Below, piece after piece: positions 17,425 through 26,251 of a stretch of DNA of 64,000 nt. Each line of letters begins with the position of its first letter. Position 1 is the stretch's first letter. Source of the DNA: Sphingobacterium sp. GVS05A (GTDB lineage: Bacteria > Bacteroidota > Bacteroidia > Sphingobacteriales > Sphingobacteriaceae); assembly GCF_019969845.1 (NCBI RefSeq), contig NZ_JAHXYR010000012.1, positions 62,001 through 126,000 on the forward strand. Reading direction: 5' to 3'. Made by a program: the position numbers and the translations under genes. The notes beneath the pieces were generated by a model, which was not told the DNA's origin, did no database searches, and worked only from the letters and a program-made list of their open reading frames with translations.

Positions 17425-17641
17425 GAGTCCTTAAGTTTATAGTATAAAATAAACACCACAGAAACGGATAGGTTTTATTTTTTCTGACTTTGGTTGTTAC
17501 TCCCCTAAAATGAACAAAAATTGCACCTTATCTTTAGCTTTTTGAGCTATTTTTGATGGTAACACAAATTTTTCTGTTGAACTATTGTCTTCCTCAAAGC
17601 TTTAGTTCGGCTATTGGAGACAATTTATAATATCGAAACTA

Positions 17642-19540
17642 ATGACAAAAATCAGGCATTGCCTTATTCTAATGCTTTCAACTGCTGTAATGGTGGTGAT
17701 GGGACAGGTTAATGTAAATAAGGGAAATGAAGCTGCAGATATGTTTAATGACCCGAGCACGAGGGATAGAAACGCGATATCCGCTGCGGAAGCAGGCTGG
17801 TGGAAAGAATCCTTAGTGGGACAGGAGCAACGTATCAAAAAATGGAAAGAGGCTTCCTTTGGAATGTTTGTCCACTGGGGCATTTATTCACAATATGGTA
17901 ATATCTGGAAGGGGAAAAGAGGAGGTGGATATGCTGAGCATCTCATGCGTGTCATGCAGATTCCCCGTCAGGAATACTTGGATTCTGCCGCGAGATTTAA
18001 TCCTGTAAATTTTAATGCGGAAGAATGGGTGATGTTAGCTAAAAATGCAGGTATGAAGTACTTTATCATCACCTCCAAACATCACGATGGTTTTGCGATG
18101 TACCCGTCGCAGTATGCCAGCGCTTATTCTACCAAGAGCACTGCTTTCAAACGAGATCCAATGGCGGAACTTGCCAACGCGTGCCATAAACATGGCTTGC
18201 TATTTGGATTTTACTATTCTCATGCGTTCGATTGGGAAGATCCCAATGCGCCGGGGAATGACTGGGATTATAACAACCCGGGCGGAGATAAGCTTTTGGG
18301 TGGAGCAAACTGGTTTGACAACCACCCAGACTGGTTACCCAAAGCAAAACGTTATGTGGATGAAAAAGCTATTCCGCAAATACAAGAACTGATCCATAAA
18401 TATAATCCCGATTTACTGTGGTTTGATACGCCACATAAGCTGCCGTTGTCGGAAAATTTTAGGATTCTGAAAGCTATCAGAGAAGCAGATCCTACGATTG
18501 TCGTTAACGGACGATTAGCACGTACAGGCGACAAGAATTATGGTGATTATTTAAATACCGCTGACCGGCCAGAAGAGTTCTATCCTGTTTCTAACGGGGC
18601 TTATTGGGAGGCTATCCCAACGACCAATGATTCATACGGTTATTCGTTAACAGATATGAATCATAAACCAACCGCCCATTTTATCCAGTTGTTGGCGAAA
18701 GCAACGGCTATGGGAGGGAATATTTTATTGAATATTGGTCCCAAAGGCGATGGCAGTTTCGATGAACCGGATGTGGATATTTTGAAGGGGATGGGGCTGT
18801 GGATGACAAAAAATAAAGAGAGTGTTATGGGGGTGGATCCTTCTCCCTTGCCACGTCAACAATGGGGGGTGATCACAAAAAGAAAGAGCACATTGTATCT
18901 GCATGTCTTTAATCGACCAAAAGGAGAGCTATTGACTGTAGGAGGTCTTACAGCTGGTATCAAATCCCTCTCTTTATTGTCTTCAAAGAAGAGCATTAAA
19001 GGGTATAGTTCCGACGCTGTGGGGCTTCACATCCCATTGGATCAAATAGCTGCTGACCCGGCAGATGAAGTTATTGTTGTCCAGTTAAAACAGGATATAG
19101 CTGCGCCTGAATCCAATGATCTTATTTATGTGGATGCACAGGTCACCGAAAATCGTTTATTGTCTTTCTATGCGAAACAGTATGGGGATGCGATGAAATT
19201 TGGAGATGGCAAAAGAGACCGTTATTATGTATCCGGATGGAAAAATAGCAATCAATATCTCGTATGGGATATCAATGTGTTAAAACGAGCACAGTTTAAT
19301 GTTTCGGTACGCTATGTCAAGGATGTTGGAAATACTGGTGGAGATATGATTTTAAAAATAGGTGGGAAAGCATTTAATTTTTCAATTAATCCGTCATCTC
19401 CAACAAGTGGACGAGGAAATTCGATTAGACTCGGACAAATAGACTTGCCATTAGGAAAGCAATCCGTGGAACTTTGTGCAAAAAATATTGTTGGGGGAGA
19501 AACAGTGAAATTTTTGGAGGTCGTACTGACGCATGATTAA
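17642..19540 (+). CDS. Alpha-L-fucosidase, GH29
   Basis: 632-residue secreted glycosidase removing alpha-L-fucose from glycans. A signal peptide covers about 1-21. The GH29 core includes FGMFVHWGIYS (73-83), HHDGFAMYPS (147-156), and the nucleophile Asp262 in DLLWFDTPHKLP. The C-terminal ~140 residues after about 495 form a separate beta-rich carbohydrate-binding-like domain (LIYVDAQV, YVSGWKNSNQYLVWDI). Its neighbours are not a polysaccharide-utilisation locus: no SusC/SusD pair is present. A strong terminator follows. Confidence 0.92.
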   Translation: MTKIRHCLILMLSTAVMVVMGQVNVNKGNEAADMFNDPSTRDRNAISAAEAGWWKESLVGQEQRIKKWKEASFGMFVHWGIYSQYGNIWKGKRGGGYAEHLMRVMQIPRQEYLDSAARFNPVNFNAEEWVMLAKNAGMKYFIITSKHHDGFAMYPSQYASAYSTKSTAFKRDPMAELANACHKHGLLFGFYYSHAFDWEDPNAPGNDWDYNNPGGDKLLGGANWFDNHPDWLPKAKRYVDEKAIPQIQELIHKYNPDLLWFDTPHKLPLSENFRILKAIREADPTIVVNGRLARTGDKNYGDYLNTADRPEEFYPVSNGAYWEAIPTTNDSYGYSLTDMNHKPTAHFIQLLAKATAMGGNILLNIGPKGDGSFDEPDVDILKGMGLWMTKNKESVMGVDPSPLPRQQWGVITKRKSTLYLHVFNRPKGELLTVGGLTAGIKSLSLLSSKKSIKGYSSDAVGLHIPLDQIAADPADEVIVVQLKQDIAAPESNDLIYVDAQVTENRLLSFYAKQYGDAMKFGDGKRDRYYVSGWKNSNQYLVWDINVLKRAQFNVSVRYVKDVGNTGGDMILKIGGKAFNFSINPSSPTSGRGNSIRLGQIDLPLGKQSVELCAKNIVGGETVKFLEVVLTHD

Positions 19541-19577
19541 AAATAGTTTACGGGGAGGGCACCCTGATGTTGTAAAT

Positions 19578-19611
19578 AAAAAAAGCTAATCGCAAGATTA
19601 GCTTTTTTTTG
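19578..19611. terminator. Bidirectional terminator between fucosidase and tRNA-Lys
   Basis: A 14-base stem (19578-19591 with 19596-19609) has a GCAA loop, with A and T runs at its base. It sits directly at the 3' end of the minus-strand tRNA-Lys and after the plus-strand fucosidase. Confidence 0.9.
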
Positions 19612-19684
19612 TGATCCCGCTGGGATTCGAACCCAGGACCCATACATTAAAAGTGTATTGCTCTACCAGCTGAGCTACGGAATC
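19612..19684 (-). tRNA. tRNA-Lys (anticodon TTT)
   Basis: The full cloverleaf can be drawn: acceptor GATTCCG with CGGGATC, D-arm GCTC/GAGC, anticodon stem ATACA/TGTAT with loop CTTTTAA (anticodon TTT), and T-arm CTGGG-TTCGAAT-CCCAG. The discriminator is A. CCA is not encoded. A TTTG-19-TACCTTTG promoter lies just upstream. Confidence 0.96.
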
Positions 19685-19706
19685 CTTTCTGTTTTTGAAA
19701 GTGATG

Positions 19707-19737
19707 CAAAGGTATAAAAATATGTGATTGTGTCAAA
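19707..19737 (-). promoter_or_regulatory. Promoter of tRNA-Lys
   Basis: On the minus strand, TTTG (19737-19734), a 19-base gap, then TACCTTTG (19714-19707). It is followed by CATCAC, the same six bases that follow the -7 box of the tRNA-Gly promoter. Confidence 0.75.
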
Positions 19738-19905
19738 GAGTTTCTGTGTTTTTTATTGATATATTTTATAATCGTTTATAAATTACGTGTTTATTTTTCT
19801 TGACGATGTGGATTCCTATTTGAGATCAGTGGAATTTGATCGTAAATCGAGCGATTTTGGGTAGACCTTTTTTGGCTTTTCTGAAACAAATAACTTGTTA
19901 AAATG

Positions 19906-19934
19906 AAAAAGTCGGCAATTGGTGCCGACTTTTT
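19906..19934. terminator. Terminator of accA
   Basis: A perfect 12-base stem (19906-19917 with 19923-19934) has an ATTGG loop, with an A run on one side and a T run on the other. It lies 28 bases beyond the accA stop codon. Confidence 0.85.
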
Positions 19935-19961
19935 TATATTTTGAGGAATAGGGGAGTAACA

Positions 19962-20915
19962 TTATTCTGTCACAACGCCCATATTGCTAAATTTGTCAAT
20001 TCGTTCTTTGATCAATGTATCGCTGTCTTTTGCTGTCAATTCAGCAAGATCTTTTAATAATTGTTCTTTAAGATTAGCGGCTGCTTTTGCGGGATCTTGA
20101 TGAGCACCGCCTAATGGCTCGGGAATGATACCGTCTATCAGACCATTGCTTAACATATCACTGGAAGTTAGTTTCAACGCTTCGGCTGCTTTCTCTTTAT
20201 GATCCCAGCTTCTCCATAGGATTGACGAGCAAGATTCTGGTGAAATAACGGAATACCACGTATGTTCCATCATATACACACGATTACCTACCCCGATACC
20301 CAAGGCTCCTCCGGAAGCACCCTCACCAATAACAACGCAGATGATAGGAACTTTAAGTACTGCCATTTCCATCAGGTTGCGTGCAATGGCTTCACCTTGT
20401 CCACGCTCTTCAGCTTCCAAACCAGGATAAGCCCCCATCGTGTCGATCAAAGTGATAACAGGCTTATTGAATTTTTCAGCCATTTTCATCAAGCGCAATG
20501 CTTTACGGTAACCTTCTGGATTGGCCATGCCAAAATTATGATATTGACGTTCTTTGGTATTTTTACCTTTCTGATGACCAATGATCATAACAGGATTACC
20601 ATCGATTGAGGCCATTCCACCTACAATTGCCTTGTCATCTTTTACGGTGCGATCACCGTGCAATTCAATAAATTCATCGCAGATAGCTTCGATATAATCA
20701 TAGGTCTGTGGACGATCCTGATGACGGGACATTTGAACATTCTGCCATCCAGTTAAATTGCTGTATATTTCTTTTTCCGTAGAAGCAAGTTTTTCCTCAA
20801 GTTCACGAACGGTTGCGCTCATATCAACTTGGGTTTTTTCGGCAACTTGTGTTACCTTTTCAATCTGCAATTGCAAATCTGCAATTGGCTTTTCAAAATC
20901 AAACGTGGTTTTCAT
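19962..20915 (-). CDS. accA: Acetyl-CoA carboxylase carboxyltransferase subunit alpha
   Basis: 317-residue AccA. With AccD it forms the carboxyltransferase that makes malonyl-CoA for fatty acid synthesis. Visible markers are the N-terminal helical region LEEKLASTEKEIYSNLTGWQ, FIELHGDRTVKDDKAIVGG, and the crotonase-like oxyanion segments GAYPGLEAEERGQGEAIARN and GEGASGGALGIGVGNRVYM. Length is typical. It stands alone on the minus strand with its own terminator. Confidence 0.96.
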   Translation of the reverse strand: MKTTFDFEKPIADLQLQIEKVTQVAEKTQVDMSATVRELEEKLASTEKEIYSNLTGWQNVQMSRHQDRPQTYDYIEAICDEFIELHGDRTVKDDKAIVGGMASIDGNPVMIIGHQKGKNTKERQYHNFGMANPEGYRKALRLMKMAEKFNKPVITLIDTMGAYPGLEAEERGQGEAIARNLMEMAVLKVPIICVVIGEGASGGALGIGVGNRVYMMEHTWYSVISPESCSSILWRSWDHKEKAAEALKLTSSDMLSNGLIDGIIPEPLGGAHQDPAKAAANLKEQLLKDLAELTAKDSDTLIKERIDKFSNMGVVTE

Positions 20916-21008
20916 ATATCTATTTTATGAAAATATTCAGGGGGCTAATTTAGCGCATTTTTTCCGAAATTAAAATTTGAGCGTACAATATCATTGGAAA
21001 TCCTTTGT

Positions 21009-21016
21009 TACATTTG
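21009..21016 (+). promoter_or_regulatory. -7 promoter element of glycoamylase-like gene
   Basis: TACATTTG fits TAnnTTTG, about 60 bases before the ATG at 21076. No good -33 TTG was found at 19-21 bases. Confidence 0.4.
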
Positions 21017-21075
21017 CGTTATAATCTCGGTGGTGGCTTAATTTTTGATTGTAAGCCTGTGAAAAATGTTGACTT

Positions 21076-23259
21076 ATGCTGAAAAAATACTTTTACTTTC
21101 TTTTTCTATTGATTTCGCCCATACTTGCAAGATCTGAGAGTTATCCGGAGGTCCTATTTGATAATAGTATAATCAATGGAAGCTACGCAAAAAGCATGGC
21201 GCATTACACTGGAGAGTCTTGGGTACAGAATGTGAATCATAGTCTTCCTGTTTCGGATAGCCTATTTTTCACTCCAGGGAATTCGCTTTCGCTACGTTAC
21301 GTTTCATCCCCTAATGGTAAATGGGAAGCCAGTATATTAAATGATAAGCAAAAATTTCAATATATGATCGCTAAGGATGATCATTTAACCTTTAAGTTGT
21401 TTATCCAAAGTAATACCGAAAAGGGACAGTTGCCGAAAGTTGCATTGCAACAAAGCGATGTACGCAGTAATGCCTTGGATATTACCCATTACATCGAAGA
21501 CTTTGCTTATGATACTTGGCTCAATGTTTCTATCCCAGTGTCAAAATTTGAGGGAATTACTATTGGAAAAGCCGTTTCCTCATTACTATTAGAACAAAAT
21601 GGAACCAGCGCAACTACACATCAGCTTTTTATTGATCAAATAGAGTTCCTGCCAAGAAATTATCCAAAAGTGAAACTGTCATCGGCAGCTATTTTATCTA
21701 AAATAAGTTCCGTAGATAAACAAGTTGAACTTGTATGGCAGTTGCCATTAACCCCGAGTATCCGCTATGTGAAAATTTATAGATCAGAAGATAAACTCAA
21801 TTTTCAACCAATCGCAATCTTACCGACTTATGTACAGAAGTGTCTCGACCGGGTGAATGAGTATAATAAAAAATATTATTATAAAATAGCATGGGTTGAT
21901 TACAACTATGTAGAGTCCCCTTTTTCAGATGTAAAAGAAATACAGACCCAAAAAGGGACCGATGCTGAGATGCTAAATTTTATTCGGAATGCGCATGTCA
22001 ATTATTTTATTGATAATTATGATGTAAACAGTGGTATGTACCTCCCTGATCGCGGAAATCGGCAGGCTGTTGTTTCAACGAATGAAACAGGTTATGCCAT
22101 TTTGGGCCTACTTGTTGCTGCTGAAAATCAATTGATATCCAGGCAGGCCTTGTTATCACGGATGACACGTATGGTGAAATTCTTAGGGGCAGCACAAAAT
22201 CATCAGGGTGTTTTTACTGCCTTTTACGATGGGAGATCAGGTGTACCCTTCTATCGGGATTCTGTGCCTACCTATGATATAAGAGGAACTTCCCATTTAA
22301 TGGAGTCATTGTTAATCGCCCGTGAATACTTCGCAAAGGAGGATCCGGAAGAGCAATCCTTAAGGAAATCAATTACTACTTTATGGGAAAGAATAAATTG
22401 GCGTTATTTTACAGATCCAAATAATACAGATGTTCTCTGGAATAAGTGGTCACCTATAGATAGTACAGCGAGGTCACGCCCATTGGGTGGATTTAATGAG
22501 AGTCTAAGTACCTATCTGCTGGCGATGTCTTCTCCTACACATCCTTTAGCCGCTTCAGCTTACATGAATGGATTTGCAACCAAACATGGGGATGCAATGG
22601 ATTTTACTGATGAGTTAAATACGCTGGCTCCCGAGATAAAAACAAAATTAAATGACTCACTTGCGCGCTCTATAAGCAACAACCCATTGATTGGTAGTGT
22701 TTGGAATGCACCTGCCTCAATCTATTCGGATGATAAGGTTATCTTCGCGAAAAGTATTGCGGGAGGAAATCTGACGGAGTCATTAATGTCTGTTTATCGG
22801 CCATTCTTAATCATGGATCCTAAGGGAAAAGTGGATAATTTTGTGGATTATAAAAAGTATCTGTCTGATTATATCCTTGCCTATAAACGGAGAGACAATG
22901 AATTGAATATCGGGACGAGATTTACGGATATCTGGGGTGTTGAGCACACTGACAATGCTTATCAGGGATATTTTGTCAATCCCGCAATTTCAATTGCTTC
23001 CTATCCATTTGAAAGAGAGATCGGTCTGAAGGCAATGCGTAAATTTTACGAAGAATATGCTGATGTGCTATTTACACAATATGGATTCAGAGCATGGATC
23101 GACCTGAAAAACAATGATGTTTCTGAGAGCTATCGGGCAAGGAATCAGGCTACAATAGCCATAATGATCGAAAATGCCAATACAGGGATGATCTGGAAAT
23201 TGTATGAACGGATTCCAGAGATTAAAAAGACATTGGATACAGTCTATGTGAAGAAATAG
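21076..23259 (+). CDS. Glycoamylase-like (GH144-type) secreted glycosidase
   Basis: 727 residues. Residues 1-19 are a signal peptide, about 20-220 a beta-rich sugar-binding-like domain, and about 225-292 a fibronectin-III-like segment (VELVWQLPLTPSIRYVKIYRS). An alpha/alpha barrel follows from about 295. The last shows the glycoamylase-family marks VVSTNETGYAILGLLVAAE, LGGFNESLSTYLLAMSSPTHPL and WGVEHTDNAYQGYFVNPA. Relatives include GH144 beta-1,2-glucanases, so a beta-glucan rather than starch is a possible substrate; this is inferred. Probably periplasmic or surface-exposed. Confidence 0.8.
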   Translation: MLKKYFYFLFLLISPILARSESYPEVLFDNSIINGSYAKSMAHYTGESWVQNVNHSLPVSDSLFFTPGNSLSLRYVSSPNGKWEASILNDKQKFQYMIAKDDHLTFKLFIQSNTEKGQLPKVALQQSDVRSNALDITHYIEDFAYDTWLNVSIPVSKFEGITIGKAVSSLLLEQNGTSATTHQLFIDQIEFLPRNYPKVKLSSAAILSKISSVDKQVELVWQLPLTPSIRYVKIYRSEDKLNFQPIAILPTYVQKCLDRVNEYNKKYYYKIAWVDYNYVESPFSDVKEIQTQKGTDAEMLNFIRNAHVNYFIDNYDVNSGMYLPDRGNRQAVVSTNETGYAILGLLVAAENQLISRQALLSRMTRMVKFLGAAQNHQGVFTAFYDGRSGVPFYRDSVPTYDIRGTSHLMESLLIAREYFAKEDPEEQSLRKSITTLWERINWRYFTDPNNTDVLWNKWSPIDSTARSRPLGGFNESLSTYLLAMSSPTHPLAASAYMNGFATKHGDAMDFTDELNTLAPEIKTKLNDSLARSISNNPLIGSVWNAPASIYSDDKVIFAKSIAGGNLTESLMSVYRPFLIMDPKGKVDNFVDYKKYLSDYILAYKRRDNELNIGTRFTDIWGVEHTDNAYQGYFVNPAISIASYPFEREIGLKAMRKFYEEYADVLFTQYGFRAWIDLKNNDVSESYRARNQATIAIMIENANTGMIWKLYERIPEIKKTLDTVYVKK

Positions 23260-23355
23260 ATTTGTTACGATCCTGTATAAGGAAAAGCAGCTCCTTTTTA
23301 GAGTTTTTTCCTTATATTTACCCTGCTTAAATCGACAATAAATACGTTAAAAACG

Positions 23356-23877
23356 ATGCTTAGAAAAATTAATTTGGGACTATTGGCCGTATGTGCAAGT
23401 TTATCATTATTTTCTTGTAAACAACAGGCTATTGTAGTTAATCCTGGGGCTGTTGTCACAAAAGATGGAACTGATGATGGTTTGAAAAATGTGAAAAAGG
23501 ATTTTAATGACGCGAAAAGGACTGATGAGGGGATTAAATTCAGTATTTCATCCGATCTATTGTTCCCGACAAATTCTTCTTATCTGTCTGATAAAGCGAA
23601 GACTGAAGTAAGTAAGCTAGCCGTAATTTTGAACGAGAACAATAATAAAATTAAAGTTGATGGTTATACTGATGCGACTGGTACTGTTGAATATAATCAA
23701 TGGCTTTCGGATAAACGTGCAGCATCTGTAAAGAAATTTTTGGTAGATTCGGGCGTGCAGGAGTCCCGTATTACTGCTAAGGGTTTTGGTCAGTCAAACC
23801 CTGTGGGTGATAACAAAACGCCAGATGGACGTCAAAAAAATAGAAGGGTGGAAGTGACTATCCTCGATAAAAAATAA
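23356..23877 (+). CDS. OmpA-family lipoprotein
   Basis: 173 residues. A lipoprotein signal ends LFSC with Cys21. A short linker follows, then an OmpA peptidoglycan-binding domain (about 64-173) with VDGYTDATGTVEYNQWLSD, RAASVKKFLV, KGFGQSNPV and NRRVEV. This matches Pal-like or OmpA-C proteins anchored in the outer membrane and touching peptidoglycan. It is shorter than OmpA and has no beta-barrel. It is monocistronic, between the glycoamylase gene and the chromate transporter, with its own terminator. Confidence 0.92.
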   Translation: MLRKINLGLLAVCASLSLFSCKQQAIVVNPGAVVTKDGTDDGLKNVKKDFNDAKRTDEGIKFSISSDLLFPTNSSYLSDKAKTEVSKLAVILNENNNKIKVDGYTDATGTVEYNQWLSDKRAASVKKFLVDSGVQESRITAKGFGQSNPVGDNKTPDGRQKNRRVEVTILDKK

Positions 23878-23902
23878 AATTATCAGGACTTTTTCCTGAA
23901 CT

Positions 23903-23939
23903 AAAAAGCGAGATATTTTATAAATATATCGCTTTTTTT
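23903..23939 (+). terminator. Terminator of OmpA-family gene
   Basis: A hairpin with AAAAAGCGAGATATTT pairing to AATATATCGCTTTTT (one mismatch) has a T run at its end. A smaller hairpin (TCAGGA/TCCTGA) stands just before it. Confidence 0.8.
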
Positions 23940-24046
23940 ATGCCTTATCGGAGGCATTAAGCATTCTTGTTAAAATGCGTCATGGATTTAGCTCCTATCT
24001 TCATCAGTATAATTACAGTGATCATAATATAAATTCTTAGACAATA

Positions 24047-25378
24047 TTGGGAGAAAAAATATCCGTTGAAAGAAATGAGTTGCGTACTCCTGATTTTCGG
24101 GAGGCACTCCGGTTTTGGTTTATACTGGGCTGGATAAGTTTTGGTGGAACAACAGGGCATATTACCTTAATGCATGATTTCTTGGTGGACAAGAAAAAAT
24201 GGGTAAGCAATAAGAAGTTCTTTCAAGCGCTTAATGCTTGTATGTTGCTGCCTAGACCTGAAGCGCATCAATTGACCATCTATCTTGGCTGGAAATTGCA
24301 TGGTCTGAAAGGTGGGATATTAGCGGGGTTGTTCTTTATTTTACCTTCTTTGTTTATCATATTTGGACTTAGTCTGGTGTACGTCTACTTTGGTAACTCG
24401 ACTATTCTTTCTGCATTATTTTCGGGTTTAAAACCCGCAGTTCTAGCGATTGTACTGTTTGCAACCTATAAAGTGGGGCAAAAATCATTATTGAGTGCAT
24501 GGCATTATATCGTGGCTCTAGCGGCATTTTCACTTTCTTATTTCGTTAAAATACCTATGCCCTGGATTATTCTGGGGGTTATTGTTGGGGGCTTTATTCT
24601 TTATTTTCTAAAAACTAAAAAAGGCACCGCTATAGTTGAAAAGGAAGAAGCGAAAGATGTCGAAGAATGTTATCCTATTAATTCGTTAGAGAAAGTGCCT
24701 CCAATTTCTGTACGTAAGACTTGCATCCAATTATCTGCATTTTTCCTGTTGTGGTTGGGGCCGTTTATTTTCCTGTATGTATTTATGCCAGATGCTGCAT
24801 TTTGGAAAGAGCTCTCTTTTTTGTTTACGAGATCGGCTTACTTTACCATTGGAGGGTCATATACTGTTATTCCCTATATAGCCGGTCTGGTTACGGAAAA
24901 ATTTTTTTGGTTGACAAAAATGCAAATGATAGATGGTTTTGCTTTGGCCGAGACGACGCCAGGTCCGTTGGTAATCGTGTTGGCCTATGTGGGATTTATG
25001 GCTGGATTCAACCATTTCGACCATTCGTATGTCATGGCTACGGTAGGTCTGACGGCTACCGCGTATTTTACTTTTTTGCCAAATTTTGCATTGATCTTCG
25101 TTGGGGCTCCCTTGATCGAGCGGTCTCAAAAGAATACGGCAATCCAGTACGTACTTTCTTTGGTCACCGCCTCTGTGGTGGGTGTGATTGTTAATTTAGC
25201 TTTTTATTTGGGACAGGGTATTTTGCTTCCTAACGCATTCGTTGTGGCGGAATTGGATTGGAGAGCACTGCTATGGGTTGCTGTTTCAATTTTTCTATTG
25301 TTTAGATATCGGATCGGGATGTTGCAGCTTATACTTTTGAGTTTACTTTATGGCTTTTTGCTGTATCTACTGTCATAA
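24047..25378 (+). CDS. chrA: Chromate transporter family protein
   Basis: 443-residue inner-membrane protein with the two homologous halves of the long ChrA family, which exports chromate. The first half has FWFILGWISFGGTTGHITLM and LLPRPEAHQLTIYLGW; the second has SAYFTIGGSYTVIPYIAG and FALAETTPGPLVIVLAYVGF. About 10-12 hydrophobic segments are present. The TTG at 24047 is used because no ATG lies near the N terminus, so the exact start is uncertain. Substrate in this organism is unproven. Confidence 0.88.
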   Translation: MGEKISVERNELRTPDFREALRFWFILGWISFGGTTGHITLMHDFLVDKKKWVSNKKFFQALNACMLLPRPEAHQLTIYLGWKLHGLKGGILAGLFFILPSLFIIFGLSLVYVYFGNSTILSALFSGLKPAVLAIVLFATYKVGQKSLLSAWHYIVALAAFSLSYFVKIPMPWIILGVIVGGFILYFLKTKKGTAIVEKEEAKDVEECYPINSLEKVPPISVRKTCIQLSAFFLLWLGPFIFLYVFMPDAAFWKELSFLFTRSAYFTIGGSYTVIPYIAGLVTEKFFWLTKMQMIDGFALAETTPGPLVIVLAYVGFMAGFNHFDHSYVMATVGLTATAYFTFLPNFALIFVGAPLIERSQKNTAIQYVLSLVTASVVGVIVNLAFYLGQGILLPNAFVVAELDWRALLWVAVSIFLLFRYRIGMLQLILLSLLYGFLLYLLS

Positions 25379-25379
25379 A

Positions 25380-25411
25380 CAAGAAAAGCCCATCGACTGA
25401 TGAGCTTTCTT
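25380..25411. terminator. Imperfect bidirectional terminator between chrA and tRNA-Leu
   Basis: AAGAAAAGCCCATC pairs with GATGAGCTTTCTT, with one bulge and one mismatch, around the loop GACT. It lies between the plus-strand chrA stop and the minus-strand tRNA-Leu 3' end. Confidence 0.6.
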
Positions 25412-25412
25412 G

Positions 25413-25497
25413 TACCTAGGGCGGGAATCGAACCCGCACTCCCTTAACGGGAACAGGATTTTAAGTCCTGCGTGTCTACCAGTTCCACCACCTAGGC
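25413..25497 (-). tRNA. tRNA-Leu (anticodon TAA)
   Basis: 85 bases with a long variable arm, typical of class II tRNA. The acceptor GCCTAGG pairs with CCTAGGT. The anticodon arm CAGGACTTAAAATCCTG gives TAA. The T-arm is GCGGG-TTCGATT-CCCGC and the discriminator A. CCA is not encoded. It is second in a tRNA-Gly/tRNA-Leu pair, with 5 bases between them. Confidence 0.96.
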
Positions 25498-25502
25498 AGG
25501 TG

Positions 25503-25575
25503 AGCGAAAAACGAGATTCGAACTCGCGACCCCAACCTTGGCAAGGTTGTGCTCTACCAGCTGAGCTATTTTCGC
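25503..25575 (-). tRNA. tRNA-Gly (anticodon GCC)
   Basis: 73 bases. The acceptor GCGAAAA pairs with TTTTCGC. The anticodon stem is CAACC/GGTTG with loop TTGCCAA (anticodon GCC). The T-arm is CGAG-TTCGAAT-CTCG and the discriminator T. CCA is not encoded. It is first in the Gly-Leu pair and has a good promoter about 50 bases upstream. Confidence 0.96.
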
Positions 25576-25628
25576 ATGGAATTTTTATTTCAATTTTAAA
25601 AAGAACCTCGTGTTCCTTTTTGGTGATG

Positions 25629-25659
25629 CAAATATAGAGCGAAAATTTAATATTGCAAA
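25629..25659 (-). promoter_or_regulatory. Promoter of tRNA-Gly/tRNA-Leu
   Basis: On the minus strand, TTTG (25659-25656), a 19-base gap, then TATATTTG (25636-25629). It is followed by CATCAC, as at the tRNA-Lys promoter. Confidence 0.75.
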
Positions 25660-25687
25660 ATATTTGTTTACTTTATTTTGTTGTTTT

Positions 25688-26176
25688 TTATAACTCCTTT
25701 GAATTCAGTATAGAAAAAATTAAATCGCTTTCAAATCCCCTAGACAACGCAAATTGATAGACTTTGTTCCTGACGATGAAAGAATCTTTGCTGTTTATTT
25801 CCCGAATTTTTTTGTCAATAATATTTTGCAATATAGTCTCATATTCGTCTAGGTCAATCTGCTTGAATGCAATTTTTATTAATTGTTCAGAAACCCGCTT
25901 TCCTTTTAGAGCCTGTTTGATTTTGATTTTGCCCCACCCCTTCATACGAAGCTTACCATTGCAATAGGCTATTGCGAAGCGTTCTTCATTTAAAAAGTTT
26001 TCTGCGATCAAATTTGCTATAATATTTTCGACATCCTCCTCATGTAACCCCCAACCGTAAAGTTTGTCCCGCACTTCTTGCTGGGATCTTTCCTGGTAAG
26101 CACAATAACTTTCAGCCTTTAATTGAGCCTGACGTGCTGTTAGTATCTTTTTGTTTTTTTTATCTTCCTCGAACAT
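25688..26176 (-). CDS. recX: RecX family regulatory protein
   Basis: 162-residue all-helical protein of the RecX family, which inhibits RecA filaments. It shows the three-helix repeats of the family: YCAYQERSQQEVRDKLYGWG, ENFLNEERFAIAYCNGKLRMKGWGKIKIKQALKGKRV and KVYQFALSRGFESDLI. RecX is usually near recA, but recA is not in this window. It lies upstream of the tRNA-Gly/Leu pair on the same strand, and diverges from murF-alr, 75 bases apart. Confidence 0.9.
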   Translation of the reverse strand: MFEEDKKNKKILTARQAQLKAESYCAYQERSQQEVRDKLYGWGLHEEDVENIIANLIAENFLNEERFAIAYCNGKLRMKGWGKIKIKQALKGKRVSEQLIKIAFKQIDLDEYETILQNIIDKKIREINSKDSFIVRNKVYQFALSRGFESDLIFSILNSKEL

Positions 26177-26251
26177 ATTGTCAAAATTTCAAAAATAATA
26201 TGAAATAACTAAAAAAATGTTCAGTTTTGATCCAATCAAAATATCAGGAGA

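Noticed and set aside
17642..23259. A polysaccharide-utilisation locus around the fucosidase and glycoamylase.
   Set aside because: There is no SusC/SusD pair, sensor or transporter nearby, and a tRNA and accA lie between them.
24721..25194. A 157-codon frame inside chrA on the same strand.
   Set aside because: chrA is intact with good motifs; the alternative frame is Cys/Phe/Tyr-rich, as expected for a shifted reading of membrane-protein codons.
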